From the NCBI RefSeq assembly GCF_006438825.1, contig NZ_RCZP01000018.1:45795-99943 (forward strand): a stretch of 54,149 nt of DNA. Reading direction: 5' to 3'. Below the pieces are notes generated by a model that had not been told where the DNA came from, made no database searches, and saw nothing but the letters and a program-made list of their open reading frames with translations. The translations under genes were made by a program, and so were the position numbers. The stretch's first letter is position 1. The number at the start of each line of letters is the position of its first letter. This stretch comes from Muricoccus nepalensis. GTDB taxonomy: Bacteria > Pseudomonadota > Alphaproteobacteria > Acetobacterales > Acetobacteraceae. Positions 40,299-48,055 of this stretch are shown piece by piece.

Positions 40299-40562
40299 AT
40301 GACCTACTTCATCGCCTGCCAGAAGGCCGACGGGGAGGAGCGCTAAACCTCTGCCATCGGCAGGCAGGAAGACTTAAACCGCAGCCTCTCCGTCATGCGG
40401 CGCCACCCGCTCTTCCTGAATGGCGCGGTGCGCGCGGCAGGCGTGTGGCGAGCGAGGACGAAGGGCGAGAGGCATTCCGCTACCGGTGTGCATGATCCGC
40501 GTGGGAAGGGGAGAAGCGGCCCGATTAACTTAGGCTGCTTCAACTCAGTCGTGCCAAAGTAA
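40299..40562 (+). pseudogene. Broken relative of the 4192 phage gene
   Basis: From ATG 40299 the frame reads MTYFIACQKADGEER, then TAA (40344-40346), and continues in the same frame to TAA 40560-40562 with TSAIGRQEDLNRSLSVMRRH, then PLFLNGAVRAAGV. This matches the middle of the 4192-4374 protein (TSLITSQEELEASLKAF ... RVAGVSR) and the remnant at 44548. The single in-frame stop suggests recent loss, or an unrecognised readthrough. It lies directly before the RMF-like gene. Confidence 0.65.
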
Positions 40563-40566
40563 GGCC

Positions 40567-40800
40567 ATGCGCAATCTTCGCGAGGAGAGGGGCGGCTCAG
40601 TCAGCCGCCCCACGGACGCCCAGATCATAGCAGGAATCGAGGGCCGGGAGGCTGGTGCTGGTCCTTTTGGCCGGCCGACCGAATGTCCGTATCCGCACTC
40701 CAGGAAAAAGGAGCGGCGCGCCTGGATGATTGGGTTTGGAGAGGGCCGCGACCAGCGTGGAAAGTCCGCGGGGAGCCGGGAAGGCGCGATGGTCCGCTAA
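40567..40800 (+). CDS. Ribosome modulation factor/CrpP-like small protein
   Basis: A 77-residue basic protein from ATG 40567. AQIIAGIEGREAGAG, then ECPYPHSRKKERRAWMIGFG, then EGR follow the pattern of RMF/CrpP-type proteins: G-x-x-(A)G, N/C-PY, a basic-WxxGF--G helix. RMF dimerises 70S ribosomes in stationary phase; small phage- and plasmid-borne relatives are common, with unproven roles. The start follows the end of the broken upstream gene by four bases. Confidence 0.55.
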   Translation: MRNLREERGGSVSRPTDAQIIAGIEGREAGAGPFGRPTECPYPHSRKKERRAWMIGFGEGRDQRGKSAGSREGAMVR

Positions 40801-41281
40801 GCATCAAGGCTCGATGCTGGCGGAAAGGCTGCGACAGGACGGCCGGGGGGGGCGCCCGATGCGGAGCGGCCGGGAGTGGCGGATCTCGCCTTAACCTCCA
40901 GCCATTGTGGGATTAAGCGCTCAGTAGCACCGCTCGGTACGTCGCGGCTTGAGGATGCCGGGAGCACCGTGAGGAGCATACCACCCGCGCGCACTGACCT
41001 TAGCCTTAAGCGTCTCGCAACGTCTGCCTGCGATCTTGCGGGTGCCTGAAGCCATCGGTCGGACCAGCATGGTCCGAAAGGCATCAGGCTCCGATGACGC
41101 GCGTCACCCTCTCCTCCTTGCCCGGTTCCGGCTTCCAGATGGATTGGACAGGGTTAGCGCTTCCAAGGCCGAGGCAGGACGCCGGCGGCGCCACTCCATC
41201 CTCACTAGCCAGGCTGGAGATCCCGTCACCCCGCTGCTAGGCCAATGCCCGCGCGAGGTCCTGCCAGGAGTTCTGCTTACC
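40801..41281. other. Region between the RMF-like and sugar transferase genes
   Basis: No convincing gene. It contains one copy of the structured repeat (40861-40903), and an open frame reaching back to 41036 in phase with the sugar transferase whose translation is low-complexity and not membrane-like, so I treat it as 5' leader. A promoter for the sugar transferase probably lies here, but no clear boxes were found. Confidence 0.4.
40861..40903. repeat. Structured repeat, copy 1
   Basis: About 43 bases, with four mismatches to 48190-48232. The core is the hairpin GGCG-GATCT-CGCC (40878-40890) followed by TTAACC, set in an imperfect outer stem (GGCCGGGAG / CTCCAGCC). Confidence 0.6.
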
Positions 41282-42658
41282 ATGAAGAAGAGCTCAGGCC
41301 TCAGCGCCGCTCACGTCCTGTTCCTCCTGGACTTCGCCTTCCTGGCTGCGGCGTGTGCCATTGTTCTGCAGCTTGCTCCGCAACTGCATCCGGTCGGCTT
41401 GGGCGCCGTGCTCTTCCCGATCGCAGACCTGTGCCTCCTTTACGCTTTTGGCCTGTACCGACGCGAAGCACTTGTCGACGTCGGTAAGGCACTTGGGCGC
41501 TTGCCGGTCGCCGCTGGAGCCGGGGGCTTAGCCGCCTGGGCCACGACGGCTACCCTGCCCACGATTTTCGGCACACCCGAAGCGCACCTCCTTTTCGCTG
41601 CGTCATTACCCGCCTTCGCTGCCGCAGCTCTGGGCGCGCGCCTTGTGCTGCACCTACTCCGACGGCGCGGCCTCTTCCGGCGCCGCCTCCTCGTTATCGG
41701 GGCCGGCCGCCGTGCCTGGGACCTCGTCTGGATGCTGCGGAACGAGGCGCGGACGCTCGCCTTTGACGTTGTCTTCGTCCACGACGCTCGCATGGGGGAG
41801 ACCGATGCCCGGATCGCGGAGGATCCAGCGAGCAGCGTTGTGCTAAGCGCTTCTAATTTGCTTGCTACCGCGCAGGTCCTGAACCCGGACCAGATCGTCG
41901 TCGCCCCTGACGAGCGCCGCGGTCTCTGCATGGAGGGGTTGCTCGCCTGCAAGATGGCCGGCTACCCGGTGAGCGAGTACGCCGCTTTCCTCGAGAAGGA
42001 GATCGGCCGCATCGACCTCAAGCGCCTTGACGTCAGCTGGCTCCTCTATGCCGACGGCTTTGTTGTGCGGACGACGGACCGCCTGCTGAAGCGAGCGCTC
42101 GACATCGGCGTGAGCACGGTCCTACTCGTCTGCCTTAGCCCAGTACTGCTTGCTGCCGCCCTGGCCGTGAAGCTCACTGATCGCGGACCGATCCTGTACC
42201 GCCAGGAGCGCGTCTCAGGCGGCGGGCGAGTGTTCCGCATCATTAAGCTCCGCACGATGCGAACGGATGCGGAGCGCAATGGAGCCGTCTGGGCAGCGAC
42301 TGACGACCCGCGCATCACGCGAACTGGGCTGTTCCTCCGGCGCACCCGCCTCGACGAGCTGCCGCAGCTCTTAAACATCCTGCGGGGCGACATGGCCTTC
42401 GTCGGTCCCCGGCCGGAGCGGCCGGAGTTCGTCCGCGAGCTCGCGTCACAGCTGCCCCTCTACGAGGAGAGGCACCTAGTGCGCGCAGGCCTCACCGGCT
42501 GGGCTCAGATCAACTATCCCTACGGCGCCTCCCTCAACGACGCCCGCTCGAAGCTCAGCTACGACCTCTTCTACGTGAAGAACTATGGCGTGCTGTTCGA
42601 CATCCGCATCATCCTGCAGACCCTTCGAGTGGTGTTCTGGCCGAGTGGCGTGAGGTAG
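41282..42658 (+). CDS. Exopolysaccharide-initiating sugar transferase (polyprenyl phosphate type)
   Basis: A 458-residue protein from ATG 41282, with AGGAG at 41266-41270; the longer open frame adds a non-membrane leader and was rejected. Four N-terminal membrane segments (VLFLLDFAFLAAACAIVLQL; LFPIADLCLLYAFGLYRRE; LLFAASLPAFAAAALGARL), then a Rossmann-like central domain (LLVIGAGRRAWDLVWML). The C-terminal sugar transferase domain (about 260-458) has KRALDIGVSTVLLVCLSPVL, YRQERVSGGGRVFRIIKLRT, TRLDELPQLLNILRGDMAFV and GPRPERPEFV. It links the first sugar phosphate to undecaprenyl phosphate. Confidence 0.9.
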   Translation: MKKSSGLSAAHVLFLLDFAFLAAACAIVLQLAPQLHPVGLGAVLFPIADLCLLYAFGLYRREALVDVGKALGRLPVAAGAGGLAAWATTATLPTIFGTPEAHLLFAASLPAFAAAALGARLVLHLLRRRGLFRRRLLVIGAGRRAWDLVWMLRNEARTLAFDVVFVHDARMGETDARIAEDPASSVVLSASNLLATAQVLNPDQIVVAPDERRGLCMEGLLACKMAGYPVSEYAAFLEKEIGRIDLKRLDVSWLLYADGFVVRTTDRLLKRALDIGVSTVLLVCLSPVLLAAALAVKLTDRGPILYRQERVSGGGRVFRIIKLRTMRTDAERNGAVWAATDDPRITRTGLFLRRTRLDELPQLLNILRGDMAFVGPRPERPEFVRELASQLPLYEERHLVRAGLTGWAQINYPYGASLNDARSKLSYDLFYVKNYGVLFDIRIILQTLRVVFWPSGVR

Positions 42659-42670
42659 GGCTGAGGAAGT

Positions 42671-42769
42671 AGCTCCCTCAATCAGGAACCGTCGACACCG
42701 CCCGGCGTGCTACGTCGGCCCTTCGAGGGGCCGCCGCAGATGCCGGGCAGTAGGGTCTGGAGGGAGCTA
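42671..42769. terminator. Nested inverted repeats after the sugar transferase
   Basis: Outer arms AGCTCCCT (42671-42678) and AGGGAGCT (42762-42769), middle arms CCCGGC (42701-42706) and GCCGGG (42742-42747), and an inner hairpin CGGCCC-TTCGAG-GGGCCG (42716-42733) lie between two converging genes. It is a likely bidirectional transcription stop; there is no strong T-run. Confidence 0.5.
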
Positions 42770-42997
42770 AGCCAGCGCGGCAGCTAGCTGCTCACGGGTG
42801 GGTACGGTTGGACGCATGGGGACCTGAGCGCCGGGAGTGACGAGCGACAGCTCGAGGAGGCCGGCGGCGTTGCCGAGGATCGAGGAGGACCGACTGTCGC
42901 CCTGCTCGGCCGCGTAGTCCGATAGGCACTGCAGGGTGGCTAGCACCGAGCGCAGCTCACTCTGGAGGCGGCAGTCAGAGCCTGATCGCAGCGACAT
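42767..42997 (-). CDS. Small helical protein
   Basis: A 76-residue protein, minus strand, ATG at 42997. Two helices (RLQSELRSVLATLQCLSDYA; SSSILGNAAGLLELSLV) and a Pro/Thr tail ending TREQLAAALA. It converges on the sugar transferase. No strong ribosome-binding site and no known family. It resembles small helical proteins common in this host group, by style only. Confidence 0.45.
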   Translation of the reverse strand: MSLRSGSDCRLQSELRSVLATLQCLSDYAAEQGDSRSSSILGNAAGLLELSLVTPGAQVPMRPTVPTREQLAAALA

Positions 42998-43202
42998 GGC
43001 AGGGGCACCCGGGAGGTGTGAGGGGGACTCTTCAGGTGACTGAAGATGCAGGTAATTTCCTTGATAAAGCGCATCGAAAGCAAGGATCCGAGGTACGATT
43101 CCTCTAGCTATTTGCCCTTGTTAGCGAAGCCCCCGCGCGAAGTTATCCACATAAGGCGCTGTTTCCTAACAGCAACAGCTTCGACTATCGGAACGTTAGC
43201 TT

Positions 43203-43544
43203 TTGTCGTCTTGGCTGACAGATGGCGGAGAGTGTGCGAATCCTAGCGACAGTTACGACGCGGCACTGAAGTTGGAGATCCTCGGTTTGGCTCACTCGCA
43301 ACCCGCTCTTGCCGCACAGCTTCAGCAGGCCCTGCTGACCAGCCTCGAGATGTACCTTGCCGAGGTTGATGATCCGGCCGCGCGCTGCACGGCGCTGCAG
43401 GACGCGTGCGGGCGCATCGCTGAGCACCTGTCCGTGGCGCCGCTTCCGTGCTCGGGCGATGACCAGTGGAAGCATCCCGCCCTCATCACAGCCGCTCTGT
43501 ACGCGGCCACTCAGCAGCTTCAGGGGCAACTGGCTGACGCCTGA
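43203..43544 (+). CDS. Putative protein, start uncertain
   Basis: A 113-residue open frame with a TTG (43203) as first start. It has protein-like composition from DAALKLEILGLAHSQPALAA, then QLQQALLTSLEMYLAEVDDP, to the end, largely helical, with two Cys. No ATG or GTG is available in frame, so the real start or the gene itself is uncertain. No family is recognised. Confidence 0.35.
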   Translation: MSSWLTDGGECANPSDSYDAALKLEILGLAHSQPALAAQLQQALLTSLEMYLAEVDDPAARCTALQDACGRIAEHLSVAPLPCSGDDQWKHPALITAALYAATQQLQGQLADA

Positions 43545-43586
43545 TCCCGTCGCCACACCAGCTTGGTCCTCACCAATGGAAGCTTG

Positions 43587-43826
43587 ATGGCAGAAGCAGT
43601 GTGCGGCAGATGCGGCGCGATCTTCGACGTGGATCAGAGAATGCGCCTCTCGGGAGCGAGCCTCGAGTGGACGCAGGCACCTAGTGTCAGACATGGCATG
43701 CACGTCATGGTTCATCAGATTTGTCCTGTGCGACATGCCGCGGTAGGCCAACCGATCCCGAGTTGTCCCGATGAAGACAGAGCGGTTCGGAAGGTCATGG
43801 ACAGCACCGATGGCGCGTCCGCTTGA
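43587..43826 (+). CDS. Small Cys/His protein
   Basis: A 79-residue open frame from ATG 43587. It starts AEAVCGRCGAIFDVDQRMRL, with one CxxC pair and a later VHQICPVRH, so zinc binding is possible. The reverse strand is also open here, and support is only moderate. Confidence 0.35.
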   Translation: MAEAVCGRCGAIFDVDQRMRLSGASLEWTQAPSVRHGMHVMVHQICPVRHAAVGQPIPSCPDEDRAVRKVMDSTDGASA

Positions 43827-43932
43827 GCGGCCTCCATCAAGCCCTTCTGGAAAGTTCGCCGCTTTAACCTTCGGTTCGCCTTCTCGTGGTGTGCTCGGGA
43901 CACGAGAGGGCCGTCGGAAAATCAAGTCGCGC

Positions 43933-44028
43933 ATGAAGTGGTTTTTGGCCTGGCCTGCGGTGGCTGTGACTGGTGCCACGCTAGGCCCCCTCGGACTTCT
44001 AGGGGTGGGGCTGCTCTCCGCACCCTGA
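43933..44028 (+). CDS. Possible 31-residue membrane peptide
   Basis: ATG 43933 opens a hydrophobic peptide (WFLAWPAVAVTGATLGPLGL, then LGVGLLSAP) that ends 12 bases before a strong intrinsic terminator at 44041. The pairing of a tiny hydrophobic ORF and a terminator suggests a real short transcript. No ribosome-binding site is obvious. Confidence 0.35.
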   Translation: MKWFLAWPAVAVTGATLGPLGLLGVGLLSAP

Positions 44029-44040
44029 GAAGTAGGAAGG

Positions 44041-44076
44041 CCGGCAGGGTGTCCCCCCTGCCGGTCTTTCTGTTTT
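44041..44076 (+). terminator. Intrinsic terminator
   Basis: Perfect nine-base stem CCGGCAGGG (44041-44049) / CCCTGCCGG (44056-44064) with a six-base loop, followed by TCTTTCTGTTTT. This is the strongest rho-independent terminator seen in the window and ends transcripts reading rightwards. Confidence 0.85.
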
Positions 44077-44155
44077 CGGAGTAACGTGTCCCTCTTAACC
44101 CGAAGTATGTAAGCATTGTAGTTGAACCCTCACGACCATCGGAGGCGACGAAGGC

Positions 44156-44236
44156 GTGGTCGCGCTGATCTTCGCAAATCTGGTCATTGCCGCAGGCCTT
44201 GCCTGCTGGGTGCTCTACCAACGTGAGCTGGAGTAG
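44156..44236 (+). CDS. Possible 26-residue single-span peptide
   Basis: GTG 44156, with GGAGG at 44141-44145, opens VVALIFANLVIAAGLACWVL then YQRELE and a stop. It is one membrane span with a charged tail. Too short to judge by composition; reported because the ribosome-binding site is good. Confidence 0.3.
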   Translation: MVALIFANLVIAAGLACWVLYQRELE

Positions 44237-44547
44237 CGGGAGACAATGACCAGGGAGGAGCGGGATAACGAGGATGCATGCTGGCAGGAATGGTGACGAG
44301 ATCGCCGGGCACGCCACACGGGCAGGCTCGAAGTAGCCGATCTCCAGCTGGCCTGCCGACCGCTTTTCATTGCTAATCAGTTCCGTTCCGCCTAAGTTCC
44401 GGTGTCGGCCGCTCTCTCGCAAAGGGTTGGCATGCAGCCTGGTTGATCGCTGGACGCTGCGACGTGGGGCCGCTCGGCAGGAGGGAGCAATCCTAATCCC
44501 TTGCCGGGCGGTTTCTACTTCCAGCCGCGCGCTTCGCTAGATCAGCA
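44237..44547. other. Gap with no visible gene
   Basis: About 310 bases between the possible short peptide and the next remnant. I see no coding frame, RNA gene or clear repeat. Confidence 0.4.
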
Positions 44548-44679
44548 AAGGCAGACAGGGAGGAGCTCTACACCTCCGTCATCACCTCGCGGCAGGAGCT
44601 GGGCCGCAGCATCTCCGTCATGCGACGGCACCCGCTCTTCCTAAACCGCGCTGTGCGCGCGGCAGGGTGCGGCGAGTGA
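44548..44679 (+). pseudogene. 5'-truncated relative of the 4192 phage gene
   Basis: The frame from 44548 reads KADREELYTSVITSRQELGR, then SISVMRRHPLFLNRAVRAAG and ends TGA 44677-44679. It matches the remnant at 40299 closely (KADGEER; SVMRRHPLFLN; AVRAAG) and the intact 4192 gene more distantly. The N-terminal part and start codon are missing. Confidence 0.6.
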
Positions 44680-44706
44680 GGGAGCGCGCCAGGGGAGACG
44701 CGCACA

Positions 44707-44979
44707 TTATCTAAGGCGAATGAGCCAGTAATTAGCCACCATTCGGAAACATACACCGGCCGAATAAAGAGCGATCTGCATAAAAAGGAAGGTGATAATA
44801 ACGAAAGGTTCTCTGCCCTCAGAGGACATCATGACGATGCCCATCGTTACAAACCCTGCTATGATGCACGCAACGCTGAGCGAGTTGAACCAAGTCGCAC
44901 TGAGCTTAACCCGCTCGTTGTGGACCAGCCTCTCCAAGTCCAGCTTCTTCGCTATCGCTGCGTCACAAGGGTCAGGCAC
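44707..44979 (-). CDS. Small two-span membrane protein
   Basis: A 90-residue protein, minus strand, read from GTG 44979 with TGGAG upstream; a GTG at 45009 is also in frame. A charged N-terminal helix (AAIAKKLDLERLVHNERVKL) is followed by two membrane segments (LSVACIIAGFVTMGIVMMSS; VIITFLFMQIALYSAGVCF). Lower GC than average. Small proteins with this helix-plus-two-spans layout are common near mobile elements. The function is unknown. Confidence 0.55.
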   Translation of the reverse strand: MPDPCDAAIAKKLDLERLVHNERVKLSATWFNSLSVACIIAGFVTMGIVMMSSEGREPFVIITFLFMQIALYSAGVCFRMVANYWLIRLR

Positions 44980-45114
44980 GCACCGTCTCCAGAGGGGGGG
45001 TAGTCGCACTGCCGGGCTTTCACCGGCTGCCCGCTGGCGTAGTCAGGTGCCAGCAGTCATCCTCTCAGACGGGGAACTTGTTCCTGATGCCTCGGACAGC
45101 ATTAGGCATTGTAG

Positions 45115-45321
45115 CTATTGGCGCCCACGGTAAGCGAGGATCGCGAAGGAGGCCGTTCCTCCAATCCCTTCTACAACTTCCCATTGCCATTCGGTGCCAC
45201 AGAGGCGTGTCGCTTCTCGGCGCATAGCGGCAGCTGATGATAATCCCCGAGGAGGGTTCTCGCCTGCCGCAAGGACCTTCTCCTCGATCTCTGCTGCGCG
45301 CTGTTGGAGATTTCCAGTCAT
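45115..45321 (-). CDS. Small protein of unknown function
   Basis: A 68-residue protein, minus strand, ATG 45321. It starts with a helix (NLQQRAAEIEEKVLAAGENP), then REATRLCGTEWQWEVVEGIG and a strand (ASFAILAYRG). Coherent protein-like composition; no family recognised. A weak ribosome-binding site. Confidence 0.45.
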   Translation of the reverse strand: MTGNLQQRAAEIEEKVLAAGENPPRGLSSAAAMRREATRLCGTEWQWEVVEGIGGTASFAILAYRGRQ

Positions 45322-45456
45322 CTTTATCCCGCCAGGTTTTGGTAAACTGAAATACCGCGTCCGAATGGCCCCGCCGCACTAGCCGAGCCACTGGTTCCCC
45401 TCTCCATATCGGACGCGCGGCGTGCCCCACATCTACCCCGAGGGTCTGAGCGCCGA

Positions 45457-46053
45457 TCACTCCAGCCGTTCAACACGCTTCCACTCAGCAGAGAGCTTTG
45501 CACGAACAGCCCTGCTGAGGGGCTCAACTTCGGCAAAAAACGCCTTCTCAAATTCAATCAGACTCTCGAACTCGTGGACGTAAAGCTGATCCAATCGTCC
45601 AATCGTATCCCAGATCTCTTGATCCTGTGGTCGCAGAGGATCTGTCGGCTCGAGCTTGAGCCGGAGTGTGTGCAGCAGCGTATTAACGCGAAGGAAGGAT
45701 GCGTCGCGTGCCGTCCGACACTGCTCTGCCCAGTCCTTGTCACCTGCCGTCTCCGCCTCCTCCAGGTCGTGTTTCTCAATCTCATGAAGGTGGCACGCGG
45801 CGATGAACTCCGCGATCTCTTTGCGGAATTCCTCGATCCACCTGACGCGATTACTCGAAACCACAGAAGCAACCTGCTGACGCTTAGCTGTTTCGGCGCT
45901 AGCCTCGATCTGGTGCTTTGCAATCCTCATCTGGACCCAAGGTCCAACGAACACCGCTAGCAGCGCCACCGCGCTGCTCAGGATGGGGGCGAGGTCGAGC
46001 AGAGTGCGCCATTCACCCGGCTTGGGCGGGCTGAAGACGAATTGCATCCACAT
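45457..46053 (-). CDS. Membrane-anchored cytoplasmic protein
   Basis: A 198-residue protein, minus strand, read from ATG 46053 (AGGAAG upstream). One membrane span near the start (APILSSAVALLAVFVGPWVQ), then a helical body: SSNRVRWIEEFRKEIAEFIA is the pattern found in many single-span proteins of accessory islands. The remainder is charged helix (LRVNTLLHTLRLKLEPTDPL). The role is unknown; such proteins sometimes occur in defence or prophage cargo, but nothing here proves it. Confidence 0.55.
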   Translation of the reverse strand: MWMQFVFSPPKPGEWRTLLDLAPILSSAVALLAVFVGPWVQMRIAKHQIEASAETAKRQQVASVVSSNRVRWIEEFRKEIAEFIAACHLHEIEKHDLEEAETAGDKDWAEQCRTARDASFLRVNTLLHTLRLKLEPTDPLRPQDQEIWDTIGRLDQLYVHEFESLIEFEKAFFAEVEPLSRAVRAKLSAEWKRVERLE

Positions 46054-46303
46054 GCTGGCGCTTCCTGCTACACGCGGGTTACTCGGACAGGCAAGCGCCG
46101 AGGCGCTTCGCATAAGAGGGGGCGATCACCCCCACGCCCGTCGAAGGCAGGGAGCACCACCGCGCAGATCAGCCAGTACCACCACGAGACACAGCGGTTT
46201 TAGGGCTATCTCGGCAAGCGTGAGATGCAAGCAAGTCTTGGTTTGGGTTGCGGTCTTCGTGGCAGTCTTCTGTGAATGGGCGACGCGGCACATGGGGCCA
46301 CTC

Positions 46304-46840
46304 CTAGAACGGAATATCGTCGTCCAGATCGGCTTTGGGGGCGTCCCAGCTGCTCGCCCGTCCTGGCACCGCTGGTTTGACTTCGGTCCAGTCGTCATAG
46401 CTGCCCTCGCCTTCGTAAATGCGCCCTTTGTTGTTTATCTTGCCGCGTTCCTCAGATGAAAAAGAGAACTCAAGTCCATCATCGGTGTACGCAATCGATC
46501 GAACACGGGAATGGCCGGCAAGAATATCTTTGGCCAGCACCCGAAGATCCTTTTCCTGCGCGTATCGGGATTTGAGTTTGATAAGAAGGTCGTGAACGGT
46601 ATCCCGCATTTCCAATGCTGTATCTAGCAGACGACGCACAGCCTCCACTTCTGAACCGATACCGTTAGCTACCTGATAAGCCCGAATTCGTTCCACTTGT
46701 TCGGAAGGAAGAACATAGATCTTTCGTTCTGTGGATGCGGCCCTGGGGGTCGGCGACTGGGGCGCCAACACCGCCGCAGGCTTGGTCACCAACACCGGTA
46801 CAGGGTTGGGTGGAGGGTGTCGGGGGTTCCGGTCGGTCAT
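46304..46840 (-). CDS. Ribbon-helix-helix protein with SSB-like C-terminal tail
   Basis: A 178-residue protein, minus strand, ATG 46840. Residues 1-39 are Pro-rich. About 40-80 (KIYVLPSEQVERIRAYQVAN, then GIGSEVEAVRRLLDTALEMR) read as a ribbon-helix-helix DNA-binding domain. About 85-150 is mixed. The chain ends PKADLDDDIPF, the acidic DDDIPF peptide that ends bacterial SSB and docks its many partners. No OB fold is present, so this is not SSB. It is divergent from the RHH gene at 46931. Perhaps an early phage regulator that borrows SSB-partner recruitment. Confidence 0.7.
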   Translation of the reverse strand: MTDRNPRHPPPNPVPVLVTKPAAVLAPQSPTPRAASTERKIYVLPSEQVERIRAYQVANGIGSEVEAVRRLLDTALEMRDTVHDLLIKLKSRYAQEKDLRVLAKDILAGHSRVRSIAYTDDGLEFSFSSEERGKINNKGRIYEGEGSYDDWTEVKPAVPGRASSWDAPKADLDDDIPF

Positions 46841-46930
46841 GCGCTGCAGTTCGCATATTTGTCCGCCCCGCGTCACCAGCATTGCAGTATGCGTTATCGT
46901 ATGGCATATGGTGAGCAAGGAGGTGATGCG
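46841..46930. promoter_or_regulatory. Divergent promoter/operator between two RHH genes
   Basis: The 90-base gap between divergent start codons holds a series TATG (46888), TATC (46895), TATG (46900), TATG (46907) with 7-5-7 base steps, and CATATG at 46905-46910. For the rightward gene, TTGCAG (46882-46887) lies 17 bases before CATATG, a weak -35/-10 pair. RHH proteins bind such short tandem repeats, so autoregulation is likely. AAGGAGGTGA at 46917-46926 is the ribosome-binding site of the rightward gene. Confidence 0.5.
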
Positions 46931-47152
46931 ATGACTATGGGAGCGGCAGGCTATCGCCGAGCGGGTTCGGACGACAAGGCTCGTGTGATTATCGAAATGC
47001 CGAAGGGTGAGCTGGACTCAGTAGATGCGTGGGGGGTGCCGGCAGGAATGCCTAGTCGGACCGCTACGATCCGGACACTGCTCCAGCGCGGCCTAGAAGC
47101 AGTTACCCGCCCTGGTTCGGGCGGTCAGCCGGCGGACGGGGAAGCTTCGTAG
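46931..47152 (+). CDS. Small ribbon-helix-helix protein
   Basis: A 73-residue protein from ATG 46931, with an almost perfect AAGGAGGTGA (46917-46926) upstream. KARVIIEMPKGELDSVDAWG, then MPSRTATIRTLLQRGLEAV, fits a ribbon-helix-helix (strand, helix, helix with a turn at GMPSRT), as in Arc/MetJ-type repressors and antitoxins. It is divergently paired with another RHH gene and followed by an antirepressor. It probably regulates the divergent promoter. Confidence 0.65.
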   Translation: MTMGAAGYRRAGSDDKARVIIEMPKGELDSVDAWGVPAGMPSRTATIRTLLQRGLEAVTRPGSGGQPADGEAS

Positions 47153-47245
47153 GGCAGACCCCGCCGCCGGCCTCGCTACTCCGGCCCAGACCCGCGTCAA
47201 CGGGTCAGAGGGCCATCAACCCACAACCGAGAAGGAACCTCGGCT

Positions 47246-48055
47246 ATGAGCGACACAGGTATCGGGGGCGTAGCCCCCCTTGGTCAACTGGAACCGGTCC
47301 AGATCGTGCCCTTCGACTTTGAGGGCTTGGCCGTCCGGGTTGTGACTTTGGATGACGAGCCCCGCTTCGTCCTGGCCGACATCTGCCGAGTTCTGGAAAT
47401 CAGCAATGCCCGGGATGCGGCCAGCCGCCTAGATGATGATGAGAAGGATGGTGTCGGTATTACCGACGCCATCGGCCGCGAGCAGCTGACCACCGTCGTC
47501 AGCGAGAGCGGCCTCTACAGCCTGATCCTGACCAGCCGCAAGGAAGCGGCAAAGCGGTTCAAGAAGTGGGTGACGTCCGAGGTCCTGCCCACGATCCGCA
47601 AGACGGGCGGCTACCTGATGGCGGCGCTGGACGAGACGCCTGAAGCGCTGGCTCTTCGCGCAATGACCGTGCTGCAAGCAACGGTGGAGCGGCAGAAGGC
47701 GAAGCTCGCAGAGGCTTTGCCCAAGGCCGAAGCGCTTGATCGGCTCGCCGAAGTTGAGGGTAGCCACTGCATCACGGACGCAGCGAAGCTGGTGCAGGTT
47801 GCGCCGAAGGCGTTGTTTACTTTCATGCAGCGGCACGGCTGGATTTACCGTCGCACTGGGGCGGATCACTGGTGTGCCTACCAGTCGCGGATCATCACCG
47901 GAGACCTTATTCATAAGGTGACGACCGTCCTTCGGGCCGATGGTACGGAGAAGACGACTGAACAGGTTCGGGTAACGCCGAGTGGCCTCACGAAGCTGGC
48001 CAAGCTGATGGGGTCCGCGGCACGGTTAGCAACCGTTGATGGGGAGGCGGCCTGA
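47246..48055 (+). CDS. BRO/KilAC phage antirepressor
   Basis: A 269-residue protein from ATG 47246 (GAAGGAA upstream). The BRO-N domain, about residues 22-125: VRVVTLDDEPRFVLADICRV, then LEISNARDAA, VVSESGLYSLILTSRKEAAK and the VLPTIRKTGGY end. The KilAC domain, about 155-255: HCITDAAKLVQVAPKALFTF, MQRHGWIYRRTGADHWCAYQ and VTPSGLTKLAKLM. Antirepressors of this type counter phage repressors and trigger induction. It lies about 10 kb beyond the structural genes, with RHH genes beside it. Confidence 0.9.
   Translation: MSDTGIGGVAPLGQLEPVQIVPFDFEGLAVRVVTLDDEPRFVLADICRVLEISNARDAASRLDDDEKDGVGITDAIGREQLTTVVSESGLYSLILTSRKEAAKRFKKWVTSEVLPTIRKTGGYLMAALDETPEALALRAMTVLQATVERQKAKLAEALPKAEALDRLAEVEGSHCITDAAKLVQVAPKALFTFMQRHGWIYRRTGADHWCAYQSRIITGDLIHKVTTVLRADGTEKTTEQVRVTPSGLTKLAKLMGSAARLATVDGEAA

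Noticed and set aside
43185-43979. A 264-codon minus-strand frame
   Set aside because: No ribosome-binding site, no recognisable protein features, and it overlaps several small plus-strand frames; left unassigned.
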